38,035 nt of DNA from Chloroflexota bacterium (GCA_026713485.1 JAPOOK010000024.1:1-38035); one strand, 5' to 3'. Positions 24,707 to 32,137 are shown, counted from the first letter of the stretch. The notes: generated by a model not told the origin, from the letters alone. Made by a program: numbers and translations.

Positions 24707-25159
24707 GTGCAACCCGATTCCACTGCAGTCATTCGTGTCGCCTTGCTCCGTGAGGGCGCACGTCTGCCGTTCCGCGCCACACCCGGCTCGACGGGCTTTG
24801 ATATCTATGCCTGCCTCCAGGGTGGAGAGGAAGAGATCATCGTTGGCCCTGACCCGGTGCTGATTCCAACCGGCATCGCCCTCGAGTTCCCTCCGACTCT
24901 CGATGTCCAGATTCGCCCACGCTCCGGCCTCAGCAGCAGGGGAGTGATGAGTACCGTCGGAACAATCGATAGTGACTATCGAGGAGAGGTCTTTGTCACC
25001 ATGTATACGGTCGGGAACCGACCGCCCCACGCCGTTCGCAGCGGTGACAGGATCGCGCAGATCGTTGTCGGAATTCGCGCCGACGTTTCACTCGAAATCG
25101 CTGAAAGCCTGAGGGAGACGGAGCGGGGCGGTGGCGGACACGGCTCTACCGGCGCCTAA
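24707..25159 (+). CDS. dut: dUTP diphosphatase
   Basis: dUTPase hydrolyses dUTP to dUMP and pyrophosphate, keeping uracil out of DNA. All five trimeric dUTPase motifs are present in order: GSTGFDIYA, PRSGLSSRG, GTIDSDYRGEV (with the catalytic Asp), RIAQIVV, and the C-terminal arm RGGGGHGSTG. In the arm the usual Phe of GFGSTG, which stacks on the uracil, is His, a notable change. The GTG at 24707 gives a 150-residue protein of normal size; the longer frame from 24659 adds unrelated residues. A TATTGT box 6 nt upstream suggests leaderless transcription. Confidence 0.9.
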   Translation: MQPDSTAVIRVALLREGARLPFRATPGSTGFDIYACLQGGEEEIIVGPDPVLIPTGIALEFPPTLDVQIRPRSGLSSRGVMSTVGTIDSDYRGEVFVTMYTVGNRPPHAVRSGDRIAQIVVGIRADVSLEIAESLRETERGGGGHGSTGA

Positions 25160-25168
25160 CTTCCACCG

Positions 25169-25192
25169 CTCATCCTGAGCCGGTCGAAGGAC
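25169..25192. repeat. Interspersed repeat of the TCATCCTGAG type
   Basis: CTCATCCTGAGCCGGTCGAA then GGAC matches a short repeat phrase widely dispersed in environmental bacterial genomes. It lies between the convergent dut and rhodanese genes and can form an imperfect hairpin (TCCT with AGGA), so it may also terminate transcription. Confidence 0.5.
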
Positions 25193-25202
25193 ATGACCGC
25201 CC

Positions 25203-26030
25203 TCACACCTCAAGCGGCGTATCGTCCCGGTTCGCCCACTCCCGCATGGAACCGTCGTAGTTCCGCGTGTTTTCATAACCAACAAGCCGCATGACGAATA
25301 CTCCGTGCGCCGCACGGATGCCGCCCTGTCAATACGTGTAGACATTCTTGTCCGGCGTGATGCCATGTTCAGAGAGCAGCCGCCGTATCTCGGACGCCGA
25401 CTTAAACCGATGTGTTTCGCGATCCATCAAGTTGAGCCACTCAAGGTGAACAGCCCCGGGGACATGCCCGGCGCGCGCGTTGGCGCGGTTGTTGGACCCG
25501 TCCCATTCGCCATCGGTGCGAACGTCCCAAACGACGGAATCCTCAAGCGTGCACGCCTCTTTCAGACCCTCTACTTTCACCAGCATTGAGTCGTCGAGGT
25601 TAGGGGTGAACGTTGCGCCTTGCGCTCGCGCCGGACGCTGAAAGCTGATCGCGTGGCCACCTGTGACCCACCCACGCCAGCCGCCGTTCAGAACTCGCGC
25701 GTCCCGGTGCCCGTACGTGTTGAGTACCCACCACAGGCGGGCCGCAGTCACACTCTGTCCGTTGTCGTAGCAGATTACCGACGTGTCGTCGCTGATCCCT
25801 AATCCTTCACACATCTCCTTGAACTGTGAGGGAGTCATCATCAGCGTGCGATTCGTGTCAGGGTCTTTCACGAAGTTGTCCGGGATCAGAACTGCTCCCG
25901 GGATATGGCCCCTGTTGTAGCCCGCGTCCACGTCACAGTCCACGACGACAACGTTGTCATCGTTCAAGTGCTCTGTTAGCCAATCCGCCTCGACCAGGTA
26001 CTCCGGATGTGCATAGTCCTCGGTAGTCAT
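25203..26030 (-). CDS. Putative selenocysteine-containing rhodanese (thiosulfate sulfurtransferase)
   Basis: This is a tandem-domain sulfurtransferase of 275 residues if the TGA at 25331-25329 is read through. The N-terminal rhodanese domain (residues 10-125, with AGYNRGHIPGAV) is the usual inactive one: its active-site loop reads CYDNGQSVTAAR, with Asp where a catalytic Cys would be. In the C-terminal domain (VWDVRTDGEWDG, AGHVPGAVHL), the strand NVYTY ends at the TGA, codon 234, and the frame continues QGGIRAAHGVFVMRLVGYEN, then TRNYDGSMREWANRDDTPLEV and TGA stop. The family reads YCQGGIRAAH here, so the TGA replaces exactly the persulfide-forming Cys. A hairpin lies 11 nt after the TGA. 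Selenocysteine is the best explanation; a nonsense mutation or sequencing error is the alternative. The ATG follows AAGGGGGAAG. Confidence 0.8.
25302..25318 (-). promoter_or_regulatory. Putative bacterial SECIS element
   Basis: On the minus strand TCCGTGC pairs with GCACGGA around a GGC loop, a perfect 7-bp stem. The stem opens 10 nt after the TGA and its loop lies 18-20 nt after it, close to the position of the loop in E. coli fdhF mRNA. The loop begins with G, as bacterial SECIS loops usually do. It encodes part of IRAAHG, so some of the pairing may be chance. Confidence 0.6.
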
Positions 26031-26131
26031 TGTGTCTTCCCCCTTGGAGAGCCTTCCCTGTGCTCAGGAACGCTCATCGACAGTATGCCATCACACTGAC
26101 GCTCGCCCGTCTGTCCTTCATGTCGCGCATG

Positions 26132-26137
26132 TAGAAT
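26132..26137 (+). promoter_or_regulatory. -10 box of leaderless sulfite-oxidase-like gene
   Basis: TAGAAT ends exactly 6 nt before the ATG at 26144 and no Shine-Dalgarno is present, so the transcript probably starts on the start codon. Confidence 0.55.
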
Positions 26138-26143
26138 TGACAT

Positions 26144-26755
26144 ATGAGCATCATTGATCGAGCGCAGAGGATATTCGGCGGCGCGACGGCGGTGGACAAG
26201 GATCGCGTTCCGCCCGGCCAGACCGTCACGACGAAGTTTCCTGTACTCTCCTACGGCCAGATTCCGCAGATTGACCTCGCCACGTGGACGTTTGAGGTCA
26301 TAGGCCTCGTTGACAACCCGATTCGATTCACGTGGGAGCAGTTTCTCGCCCGTGCCGAAGACACGGTCACTGCCGACTTTCACTGCGTTACAGGATGGTC
26401 CCGGCTCGATAACCAATGGGAGGGCGTCTTTGTCCGCGATCTATTCGAGGAGGCCCGCATCCGCCCAACCGCAGCCCACGTCATGGCTCACTGCTACGGG
26501 GGCTACACGACCAATATCCCGCTGGCGGCGCTGCTCAATCCTGATGTCCTGATTGCCCACCGGCACGATGGCGCGCCGTTGGAGTCGGAACACGGCGGCC
26601 CCGCCCGTCTCATCGTGCCTGACCGTTACGCATACAAGAGCGCCAAGTGGATCAAGGCGCTGGAACTTATGCCAGAGAATAAGCGCGGTTTCTGGGAACT
26701 CCACGGCTACAACTCCAACGGAGACCCGTGGCGCTCAGAACGCTACGACTTCTAG
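26144..26755 (+). CDS. Short sulfite-oxidase-like molybdopterin oxidoreductase
   Basis: This 203-residue member of the Oxidored_molyb (COG2041) group has the molybdenum-ligating Cys81 in the HCVTGWS motif, the phrase TFEVIGLVDNP at the front of the fold, and the segment HDGAPLESEHGGPARLIVP that binds the cofactor, as in MsrP/YedY. No Tat signal is visible, so it probably works in the cytoplasm, unlike periplasmic MsrP. Its substrate is not known. It is divergent from the putative Sec-rhodanese and could share a sulfur-related role. Its stop is 6 bp from the mgtE stop on the other strand. Confidence 0.85.
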   Translation: MSIIDRAQRIFGGATAVDKDRVPPGQTVTTKFPVLSYGQIPQIDLATWTFEVIGLVDNPIRFTWEQFLARAEDTVTADFHCVTGWSRLDNQWEGVFVRDLFEEARIRPTAAHVMAHCYGGYTTNIPLAALLNPDVLIAHRHDGAPLESEHGGPARLIVPDRYAYKSAKWIKALELMPENKRGFWELHGYNSNGDPWRSERYDF

Positions 26756-26761
26756 CTGTTC

Positions 26762-28117
26762 CTACAACCCCAGCACGCCAATAGAGACCGCCGCCAGCGC
26801 CAACAGCACGCCGAATCCAACCACGTCCGTCACCGTCGTCCCGAATATTCCTGCTGCCAGCGCGGGGTCAACACCGAAACGCCGCAAGATTAGCGGAATC
26901 AGCACACCTGCTGCCCCGGCCACTAGCATATTGATGACCATCGCGACACCAAGGGCGATCGATAGAATAAGTTCCTGTGACCATAAGAAAACCGCTACCG
27001 CTGCTACAACACCCATCGCCGCCCCATGTGTCAAGCCGAGCATAGTTTCCTTGACCAGTACCTGCCGAGCATTGCGCAGCGTCAATTCGCCCAATGCGAT
27101 GCTTCGCACGGCAATCGTCACCGTCTGAATGATGGCGTTGCCGCCCTGTCCACCCACAATCGGTAGAAAAGCTGCCAAGATCGCAGCTCTGGCGATTGTC
27201 GATTCGAACATCCCAACGACGGCCGCCGCCGCAAATGCCGTGACGAGGTTCACTAGCAACCACGGCATCCGAAGACGTACCGACCGCGCTATGCTCGTAT
27301 TGACGGACTCTTCGGCGCTGAGGCCGACGATCATGTACATGTCCTCGGTCGCCTCGCCCTCCGCAATGCGCAAAACCTCGGGCAGGTCGATGAAACCAAG
27401 CAGGCGGCCCTCAGCGTCAACCGTGGGCAGCGTGTCCAGCCGGTACCGCTCCATTATCCGCGCGCACTCTTCCTGATCCGTGCCTGCGAAAACTGAAATT
27501 GGATCGCGGCGCATGATGCGGCCAAGATCCAGGTTCTGTGGCGATAACAGCAACTGTCGGAAACTGACGCTTCCGACTAGACGATCATCGTTATCAACGA
27601 CATATACATGTGAAAGTCTGCGTGTGAGAATTTCAGACGTCCGTATGGTAGCCTGCGCCTGCATGACGGTCATGCGCTCACGCAGGGCGAGAAAGTCCGT
27701 TGTCACCAGCGCCCCGGCCGTCTCCTCATCCTGCGCGAGGAGGTTCCGGACGATATCCCGTTCAGCCAGTGAGTCCACTATCTCGGAGCGCAGCTCTCTG
27801 GGCATTTCGCGAAGCACGCGCGCCGCAGTCCCCAGCGGTGTCCGATTGAAGATTGCGGTCAGGCTCCCACCCGGCAGCCGAGCCAGCGGTGTTAGCGCCC
27901 GCTCGCCGTGCCGCACGAGGTACTCCAGCAAATGACTGACATCCCGCGCCGAAAGATGAGAGAGAATTTCGGCGCGGGCGTGTTCAGGAAGTTCATTGAT
28001 GACTTCCGCAGCATCCGCCGGCTGTTGCTCCCGCAGCTCGACGGCAACCGCCGCAGCATCCCCTGCCGCCACGCGGTCGGCTAGCTGTTCCGCGTCTATC
28101 GTTTCAGGCAAGGTCAT
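26762..28117 (-). CDS. mgtE: Magnesium transporter MgtE
   Basis: MgtE is a Mg2+ channel of the cytoplasmic membrane gated by its own cytosolic domains. The 451-residue protein shows the standard order: a helical N domain with repeated L-x-E/D helices (residues 1-125), two CBS domains (about 130-255), a plug helix, and five membrane helices from about residue 280. The conserved PIVGGQGGNAIIQ segment and TTVTDVVGFG near the end, which contribute to the pore, are intact. It is the last gene of the rhomboid-folB-mgtE run; the ATG lies 16 nt after folB with no strong Shine-Dalgarno, suggesting coupling. Confidence 0.95.
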   Translation of the reverse strand: MTLPETIDAEQLADRVAAGDAAAVAVELREQQPADAAEVINELPEHARAEILSHLSARDVSHLLEYLVRHGERALTPLARLPGGSLTAIFNRTPLGTAARVLREMPRELRSEIVDSLAERDIVRNLLAQDEETAGALVTTDFLALRERMTVMQAQATIRTSEILTRRLSHVYVVDNDDRLVGSVSFRQLLLSPQNLDLGRIMRRDPISVFAGTDQEECARIMERYRLDTLPTVDAEGRLLGFIDLPEVLRIAEGEATEDMYMIVGLSAEESVNTSIARSVRLRMPWLLVNLVTAFAAAAVVGMFESTIARAAILAAFLPIVGGQGGNAIIQTVTIAVRSIALGELTLRNARQVLVKETMLGLTHGAAMGVVAAVAVFLWSQELILSIALGVAMVINMLVAGAAGVLIPLILRRFGVDPALAAGIFGTTVTDVVGFGVLLALAAVSIGVLGL

Positions 28118-28133
28118 GGCCGATGCGCCCCCT

Positions 28134-28508
28134 CTACCGCCGTCGTGTTATCTCTACCCAGGCGCTGTCCAGCGCTCCTCTGATGGGCACGGACGGCTTG
28201 CTGACGCGGATGCGCGTCGACTCAATAGGTAGTTCGTCAAGAAGCCGCTGGGCGCACTCCTCGGCAAGGCTTTCCAACAACGCGTGCGGCGGCCCTTCCA
28301 CAACTCCCTGCACAATCTCGAATGCACGCCCATAGTCGGCCGTGTCGGCTAGATCGTCTGAATGTCCCGCGACAGAAAGATCCATAGCCATCTCAAGATC
28401 GACGACGAACCTCTGGCCGACGGCCTGCTCTTCTTCGGTCGCGCCATGATGTCCGAAGAACACCATCCCTGAGAGACCGATAAGGTCCTGCGGCTCGTAT
28501 CCGTTCAT
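28134..28508 (-). CDS. folB: Dihydroneopterin aldolase
   Basis: FolB converts 7,8-dihydroneopterin to 6-hydroxymethyl-dihydropterin in folate synthesis. The 124-residue protein has the family elements FFGHHGATEEEQAVGQRF near the N-terminus (catalytic Glu in the ATEEE segment), a DLADTADYGRAFEIV segment, LLESLAEECAQRLL and the C-terminal VSKPSVPIRGALDSAWVEI. It is slightly short but complete. No other folate genes lie nearby; it sits between rhomboid and mgtE on the same strand with gaps of 21 and 16 nt. Confidence 0.92.
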   Translation of the reverse strand: MNGYEPQDLIGLSGMVFFGHHGATEEEQAVGQRFVVDLEMAMDLSVAGHSDDLADTADYGRAFEIVQGVVEGPPHALLESLAEECAQRLLDELPIESTRIRVSKPSVPIRGALDSAWVEITRRR

Positions 28509-28529
28509 TGGCGCTCGTCTCCTGAAAGG

Positions 28530-29360
28530 CTAACGCCGTCGATAGGGTGGATACCCCGGCGGCATTGGCGGCTCGTAGTAGTCGTCATCGTCATCATCGT
28601 ACTGGTAGAGCCTCGATCCATTCGTCTCATACCTGTTCGGCTGCCACACCTTTTCCCGCCTTAGGATGCGCCAACCTGCAACGATGCCGGCGCCCGCAAC
28701 AAAGCCTCCCACGTGCGCCCAGTAGGCCACCCCGCCCCCGCCTCCTGCCACAACCAGCCCGCCGACGCCCTGGAACAACTGGATCACCATCCACATCACA
28801 AGCAGCCACACTGCCGGAATCTCCATAACCGTGATCAGCCCCATCATGAACAGAGTCCGCACCCGGCGGCGTGGGAACAACAGCAGGTATGCGCCAAGCA
28901 CGCCCGCGATTGCCCCGCTTGCGCCGATGGCCGGGATACTGCTCTCCCAGTTGAACAGGATGTGCGTTGCGGAGGCGAGAATACCCGTCGCCAGATAGAA
29001 AATAAGAAACCCAACGCGTCCGAAATGGTGCTCGAGGTTGTCGCCGAACACCCACAGGAACACCATATTGCCCAGGATGTGCGCCCATCCCCCGTGCAGG
29101 AACATCGACGTGAACAGTGTCATCCATGACGGGACGATTGGTGCGATTGCCGCGTATTCGGGCAGCGACATTATCTGGTCGAATACTGCGCCGTTGGTGA
29201 ACTCAAAGGGCACCACGCCGAACCGGAAATGGAAGATTGCACGCTGCTCCGGGTCGAGGATGATGGTGTACAGGAACGCGAGCGCATTGATGATGATCAG
29301 CGTGATGGTCAGCCACGGCGTCCCGTGCCGCCCGCCGACGTTGTCTGATAGCGGAATCAT
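28530..29360 (-). CDS. Rhomboid-family intramembrane serine protease
   Basis: This 276-residue membrane protein has the rhomboid catalytic dyad: Ser148 in IGASGAIAG and His216 in AYWAHVGGF. HGGWAHILGNMVFLWVFGDN is the conserved second-helix block, including the His and Asn that help form the oxyanion site. Six or more hydrophobic helices are visible. The C-terminal cytoplasmic tail is odd: a YQYDDDDDDYYEPP run followed by Pro/Tyr/Arg-rich residues. Such rhomboids cleave single-span membrane proteins; the substrate is unknown. It heads the run with folB and mgtE and is divergent from the CaiB gene. Confidence 0.92.
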   Translation of the reverse strand: MIPLSDNVGGRHGTPWLTITLIIINALAFLYTIILDPEQRAIFHFRFGVVPFEFTNGAVFDQIMSLPEYAAIAPIVPSWMTLFTSMFLHGGWAHILGNMVFLWVFGDNLEHHFGRVGFLIFYLATGILASATHILFNWESSIPAIGASGAIAGVLGAYLLLFPRRRVRTLFMMGLITVMEIPAVWLLVMWMVIQLFQGVGGLVVAGGGGGVAYWAHVGGFVAGAGIVAGWRILRREKVWQPNRYETNGSRLYQYDDDDDDYYEPPMPPGYPPYRRR

Positions 29361-29410
29361 GGCCGCACCGGCTCAACACGGCAGCCGCGCGTCGGCTCTA
29401 CCACGCCGTC

Positions 29411-29416
29411 TACAAT
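29411..29416 (+). promoter_or_regulatory. -10 box upstream of CaiB/BaiF transferase
   Basis: TACAAT ends 6 nt before a GTG at 29423, which is in frame with the transferase. Either transcription starts there and translation is leaderless from the GTG, or the 45-nt leader carries GGAAGG for the ATG at 29468. Confidence 0.45.
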
Positions 29417-29467
29417 GAAATTGTGTCCGCTCGGACACTCGATTCTACCGATGGAAGGCATAGACAC

Positions 29468-30673
29468 ATGAGTGGACCACTTGAAGGTCTCCGAATCGTT
29501 GATTTAACCCGCATCCTCGCGGGCCCGTTCGCAACCATGATTCTATCCGACATGGGCGCGGAGGTCATAAAGGTCGAACGCCCCGAGGGCGGCGACCTCT
29601 CTCGCGGCACCGGCCCATTCTTCGAGGGAGAGAGCTACTACTTCGTTAGCGTCAACCGCGGCAAACAAAGCGTTTCCATCAACCTCGCGCACCCCGACGG
29701 CCAGCAGGCCCTCAAAGACATCGCTGCCGAGTGCGACGTGCTCGTGGAGAATTTCGTCCCCGGCACGATGGCCAACTTCGGCCTCTCCTACGACGACCTG
29801 CAGGCTGTGAATCCTCGTCTCGTCTATTGCTCAATCTCAGGCTTCGGCCAGACCGGCCCCTACGCCCAGCGCCCTGCGTTGGACATCATCGTTCAGGCCA
29901 TGGGCGGCATCATGAGCATCACAGGCGAGGCGGGCGGCGGCCCCGTCCGTCCCGGTAGTTCGCTCGGCGATATGATCGCCGGCCTCTTTGCCACGACCGC
30001 CATCCTTGCCGCCATCCAGGAACGGGAACGCAGCGGGGAAGGGCAGTACATCGACGTTTCCATGTTGGAGTGCCAGCTGGCTATCCTTGAGGCCGCTGTT
30101 GGCCGGTATGTTTCAACCGGACACGTCCCCGGACCCATCGGCACGCGCCATCCTTCGTTCACGCCGTTCCAGGCATTCAAGACTGCGGACGACTGGATCG
30201 TTGTAGCGATCGTCGGCGGCGTCAACGACCAATGGCCGCTATTCTGCGCCGCCATCGACCGCGTGGACATGATCGACGATGTCCGCTACGTGGACGGCTA
30301 CCACCGCACGCTGAATTACGACGACCTGCTCCCCCAATTAGAGGAGGCCTTCCTAAAGAAACCCGCCGCAACATGGCTCCGGGATCTTGGACGGCTGGGC
30401 ATCGCCTGCGGCCCCGTCAACCGCATCGACCAGGTACTGGCCGATCCTCAGGTCCAGGAACGAGGCGCGATAGCCGATGTTCCTCACTCGCGCGTCGGCA
30501 ACATCCCCGTCGTCAACTCCCCCCTCCGCTTCTCCCGCACCCCCAACGGCCCTCTCGGAGAAGCCCCAGACCTCGGCCAACACAACGAAACCGTCCTCCA
30601 AGGCCTAACCGGCTACACCGCAGAGCAGGTAGAAAAGTTGAGGATGGAGGGTGTGATAGTAGCGGAGGAGTGA
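29468..30673 (+). CDS. CaiB/BaiF (class III) CoA-transferase
   Basis: This 401-residue enzyme moves CoA between carboxylic acids through an aspartyl-CoA anhydride intermediate. The N-terminal LEGLRIVDLTRILAGPFATM and GAEVIKVERPEGGD blocks are diagnostic, and the catalytic Asp is Asp168 in SSLGDMIAG, one residue from that of CaiB. The ATG at 29468 matches the family start and has GGAAGG upstream; an in-frame GTG at 29423 would add 15 polar residues. Substrate cannot be told, since the family covers formyl-, succinyl-, carnitine- and mesaconyl-type transferases. With two crotonases and a CCR-like reductase nearby it adds to a CoA-ester catabolic theme. Confidence 0.92.
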   Translation: MSGPLEGLRIVDLTRILAGPFATMILSDMGAEVIKVERPEGGDLSRGTGPFFEGESYYFVSVNRGKQSVSINLAHPDGQQALKDIAAECDVLVENFVPGTMANFGLSYDDLQAVNPRLVYCSISGFGQTGPYAQRPALDIIVQAMGGIMSITGEAGGGPVRPGSSLGDMIAGLFATTAILAAIQERERSGEGQYIDVSMLECQLAILEAAVGRYVSTGHVPGPIGTRHPSFTPFQAFKTADDWIVVAIVGGVNDQWPLFCAAIDRVDMIDDVRYVDGYHRTLNYDDLLPQLEEAFLKKPAATWLRDLGRLGIACGPVNRIDQVLADPQVQERGAIADVPHSRVGNIPVVNSPLRFSRTPNGPLGEAPDLGQHNETVLQGLTGYTAEQVEKLRMEGVIVAEE

Positions 30674-30699
30674 GGGGATCGCTCATCTACGTGAAACTT

Positions 30700-30776
30700 T
30701 GGCGTCCCCGGTGGGACTCGAACCCACAACCTGCGGATTAGAAGTCCGCTGCTCTGTCCGGTTGAGCTACAGGGAC
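30700..30776 (-). tRNA. tRNA-Arg (anticodon UCU)
   Basis: The minus strand folds into a full cloverleaf: acceptor GTCCCTG with CGGGGAC (one G-U pair), D-arm GCTC...GAGC, anticodon stem GCGGA/TCCGC with loop CTTCTAA, and T-arm GTGGG-TTCGAGT-CCCAC. The anticodon TCT (30742-30740) reads AGA/AGG. The discriminator is G and the 3' CCA is encoded (30702-30700). A possible -10 box (TATCAT) lies at 30808-30803. No introns. Confidence 0.97.
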
Positions 30777-30879
30777 GCGCTTAAGGTCGCGGCATCCCAT
30801 CCATGATAGCGCCGCAAATCCTGGGGCGAATCAATGCGTGTTACGTAGCCCGTTCTTGAACAGGTGGACTCCACCGGCC

Positions 30880-31431
30880 TCAGGAGACGGGTCGGTCAGA
30901 TACGACAGACCCGTTCTGCGGAGGCGGGGTGTCCACCACGTCCGGCAGCCACGTATAGACACGGTGCAGGGGGCGGTACGCCCCGCTTACCTGTGAGACG
31001 CTCTTGATCTCCAGCCCGCCGATGTCGGCTTTCGTCGTCCACTTGCGCTGCACGTACGCGCCCGCTCTGAACGAGCCGATGAGCGCCAGCGCCGAAAGTC
31101 CCATCGCCTGTGGCAGCCGCCCTACTCGGTTGCGTGTGCCGAGGATCATCCCCGTCAGCAGGGCAGTCGTCATGCCGCCCAGCAGGAAATTCGTGCCGCA
31201 GAATGGCGAAATGGCTAGGTGCGATTCCCCCGCCCGCAGCCGCTCCACGGCCTCCTGTGCGGCGTCCTCTATGCGCTCTGCCGTCGTCGGGCCATAGACG
31301 AAGAATCCGTCCTGCTTCGCACTGCCCCCAAGTCGACCAAACTGGTCATGCTTGCGACCAAGCACGGCGATCGTCGCGTGTTCAATCGCGTGGTTCTGCC
31401 GGATGCGGTCAAGGAGCTCAATAATATCCAT
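30880..31431 (-). CDS. DUF6391-type membrane protein
   Basis: This 183-residue protein has a conserved N-terminal block of the DUF6391 type: NHAIEHATIAVLGRK, GGSAKQDGFFVYG, and RLRAGESHLAISPFCGTN. Two hydrophobic stretches follow (LLGGMTTALLTGMILG and AMGLSALALIGSF), so it is probably membrane-bound. The NHAIEHATI segment with paired His and Glu resembles a metal site, but no activity is known. The ATG at 31431 is chosen over an upstream TTG at 31470, since family members begin with a similar short helix. It diverges from hpt over 91 bp. Confidence 0.7.
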   Translation of the reverse strand: MDIIELLDRIRQNHAIEHATIAVLGRKHDQFGRLGGSAKQDGFFVYGPTTAERIEDAAQEAVERLRAGESHLAISPFCGTNFLLGGMTTALLTGMILGTRNRVGRLPQAMGLSALALIGSFRAGAYVQRKWTTKADIGGLEIKSVSQVSGAYRPLHRVYTWLPDVVDTPPPQNGSVVSDRPVS

Positions 31432-31510
31432 CACACACTCGAGTATGGGAACCGCGCCAAACAGGGTCAAGGCAGAAGAAAAATCCTCGCCACCGCGCCC
31501 CCAAGTCGTC

Positions 31511-31516
31511 TATGCT
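31511..31516 (+). promoter_or_regulatory. -10 box of leaderless hpt
   Basis: TATGCT ends exactly 6 nt before the ATG at 31523 and no Shine-Dalgarno is present. Confidence 0.5.
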
Positions 31517-31522
31517 TTTTAC

Positions 31523-32137
31523 ATGTCCAACGGTGCCACAGGATTGAGCCGTCGCAACGGGCTTGCAGGCCCCGCCGCCAAGGGCGTCGACCGCGTCCTC
31601 ATCAGCAAGACGCGCCTCCAGCGTCGCGTGAAAGAACTGGCCGCGCAGCTGAGCGTCGAGTATGCCAACGGTGAGGTGGTTTGTGTCGGCGCCTTGAATG
31701 GCGTCATCTGCTTTCTCGCGGACCTCGTGCGTGAAATGGACATCCCCGCCCCGGTGGAACTTGTCCACGTTGACCGATTCATTGATGAAGACGGCCACAC
31801 CGTGGAGATGCCCAACCCATTCCGGGAGAGCCTGCGTGGCCGTGACGTCCTCATCGTGGAGGACATCGTGGACACGGGTGTCACACTCAAGCTGCTGGAA
31901 GAGAAGGTCCTCGCGGAGAAACCTGCCTCGCTCAAGGTCTGCACGCTGCTGGACAAACCCGCGCACCGGATAGTTGAGGTTCAGGTCGACTACGTCGGGT
32001 TCTCGATAGATCCGGTCTTCGTTGTGGGCTATGGCCTCGACTACGAAGGGTTCTACCGAAACCTGCCGTTCGTAGGTGTTGTGGACAGCGCCGTCTGGCC
32101 GCCCGCTCTACTCGAACGTCCCAAGTTCGATACCTAA
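31523..32137 (+). CDS. hpt: Hypoxanthine phosphoribosyltransferase
   Basis: This 204-residue purine salvage enzyme transfers phosphoribose from PRPP to hypoxanthine (and often guanine). The PRPP-binding loop VLIVEDIVDTGVTL is the clearest sign; the VCVGALNGVICFLADLVREM block and the terminal VVGYGLDYEGFYRNLPFVGV match the bacterial HPRT family, including the conserved GYGLDYxxxYRNLP. The N-terminus carries about 20 extra polar residues. The longer frame from 31352 overlaps the divergent gene and is not credible. The TATGCT box 6 nt upstream of the ATG predicts a leaderless message. Confidence 0.92.
   Translation: MSNGATGLSRRNGLAGPAAKGVDRVLISKTRLQRRVKELAAQLSVEYANGEVVCVGALNGVICFLADLVREMDIPAPVELVHVDRFIDEDGHTVEMPNPFRESLRGRDVLIVEDIVDTGVTLKLLEEKVLAEKPASLKVCTLLDKPAHRIVEVQVDYVGFSIDPVFVVGYGLDYEGFYRNLPFVGVVDSAVWPPALLERPKFDT

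Noticed and set aside
25305-25589. Open frame on + across the C-terminal end of the rhodanese
   Set aside because: It is the antisense shadow of the read-through rhodanese; it has no family motifs and no ribosome site.
25329-26030. Rhodanese as a simple 233-residue protein or a pseudogene
   Set aside because: The frame after the TGA is family-like to the end and the TGA sits at the catalytic Cys codon, with a SECIS-like hairpin, so decay or a natural C-terminus explains it less well than Sec.
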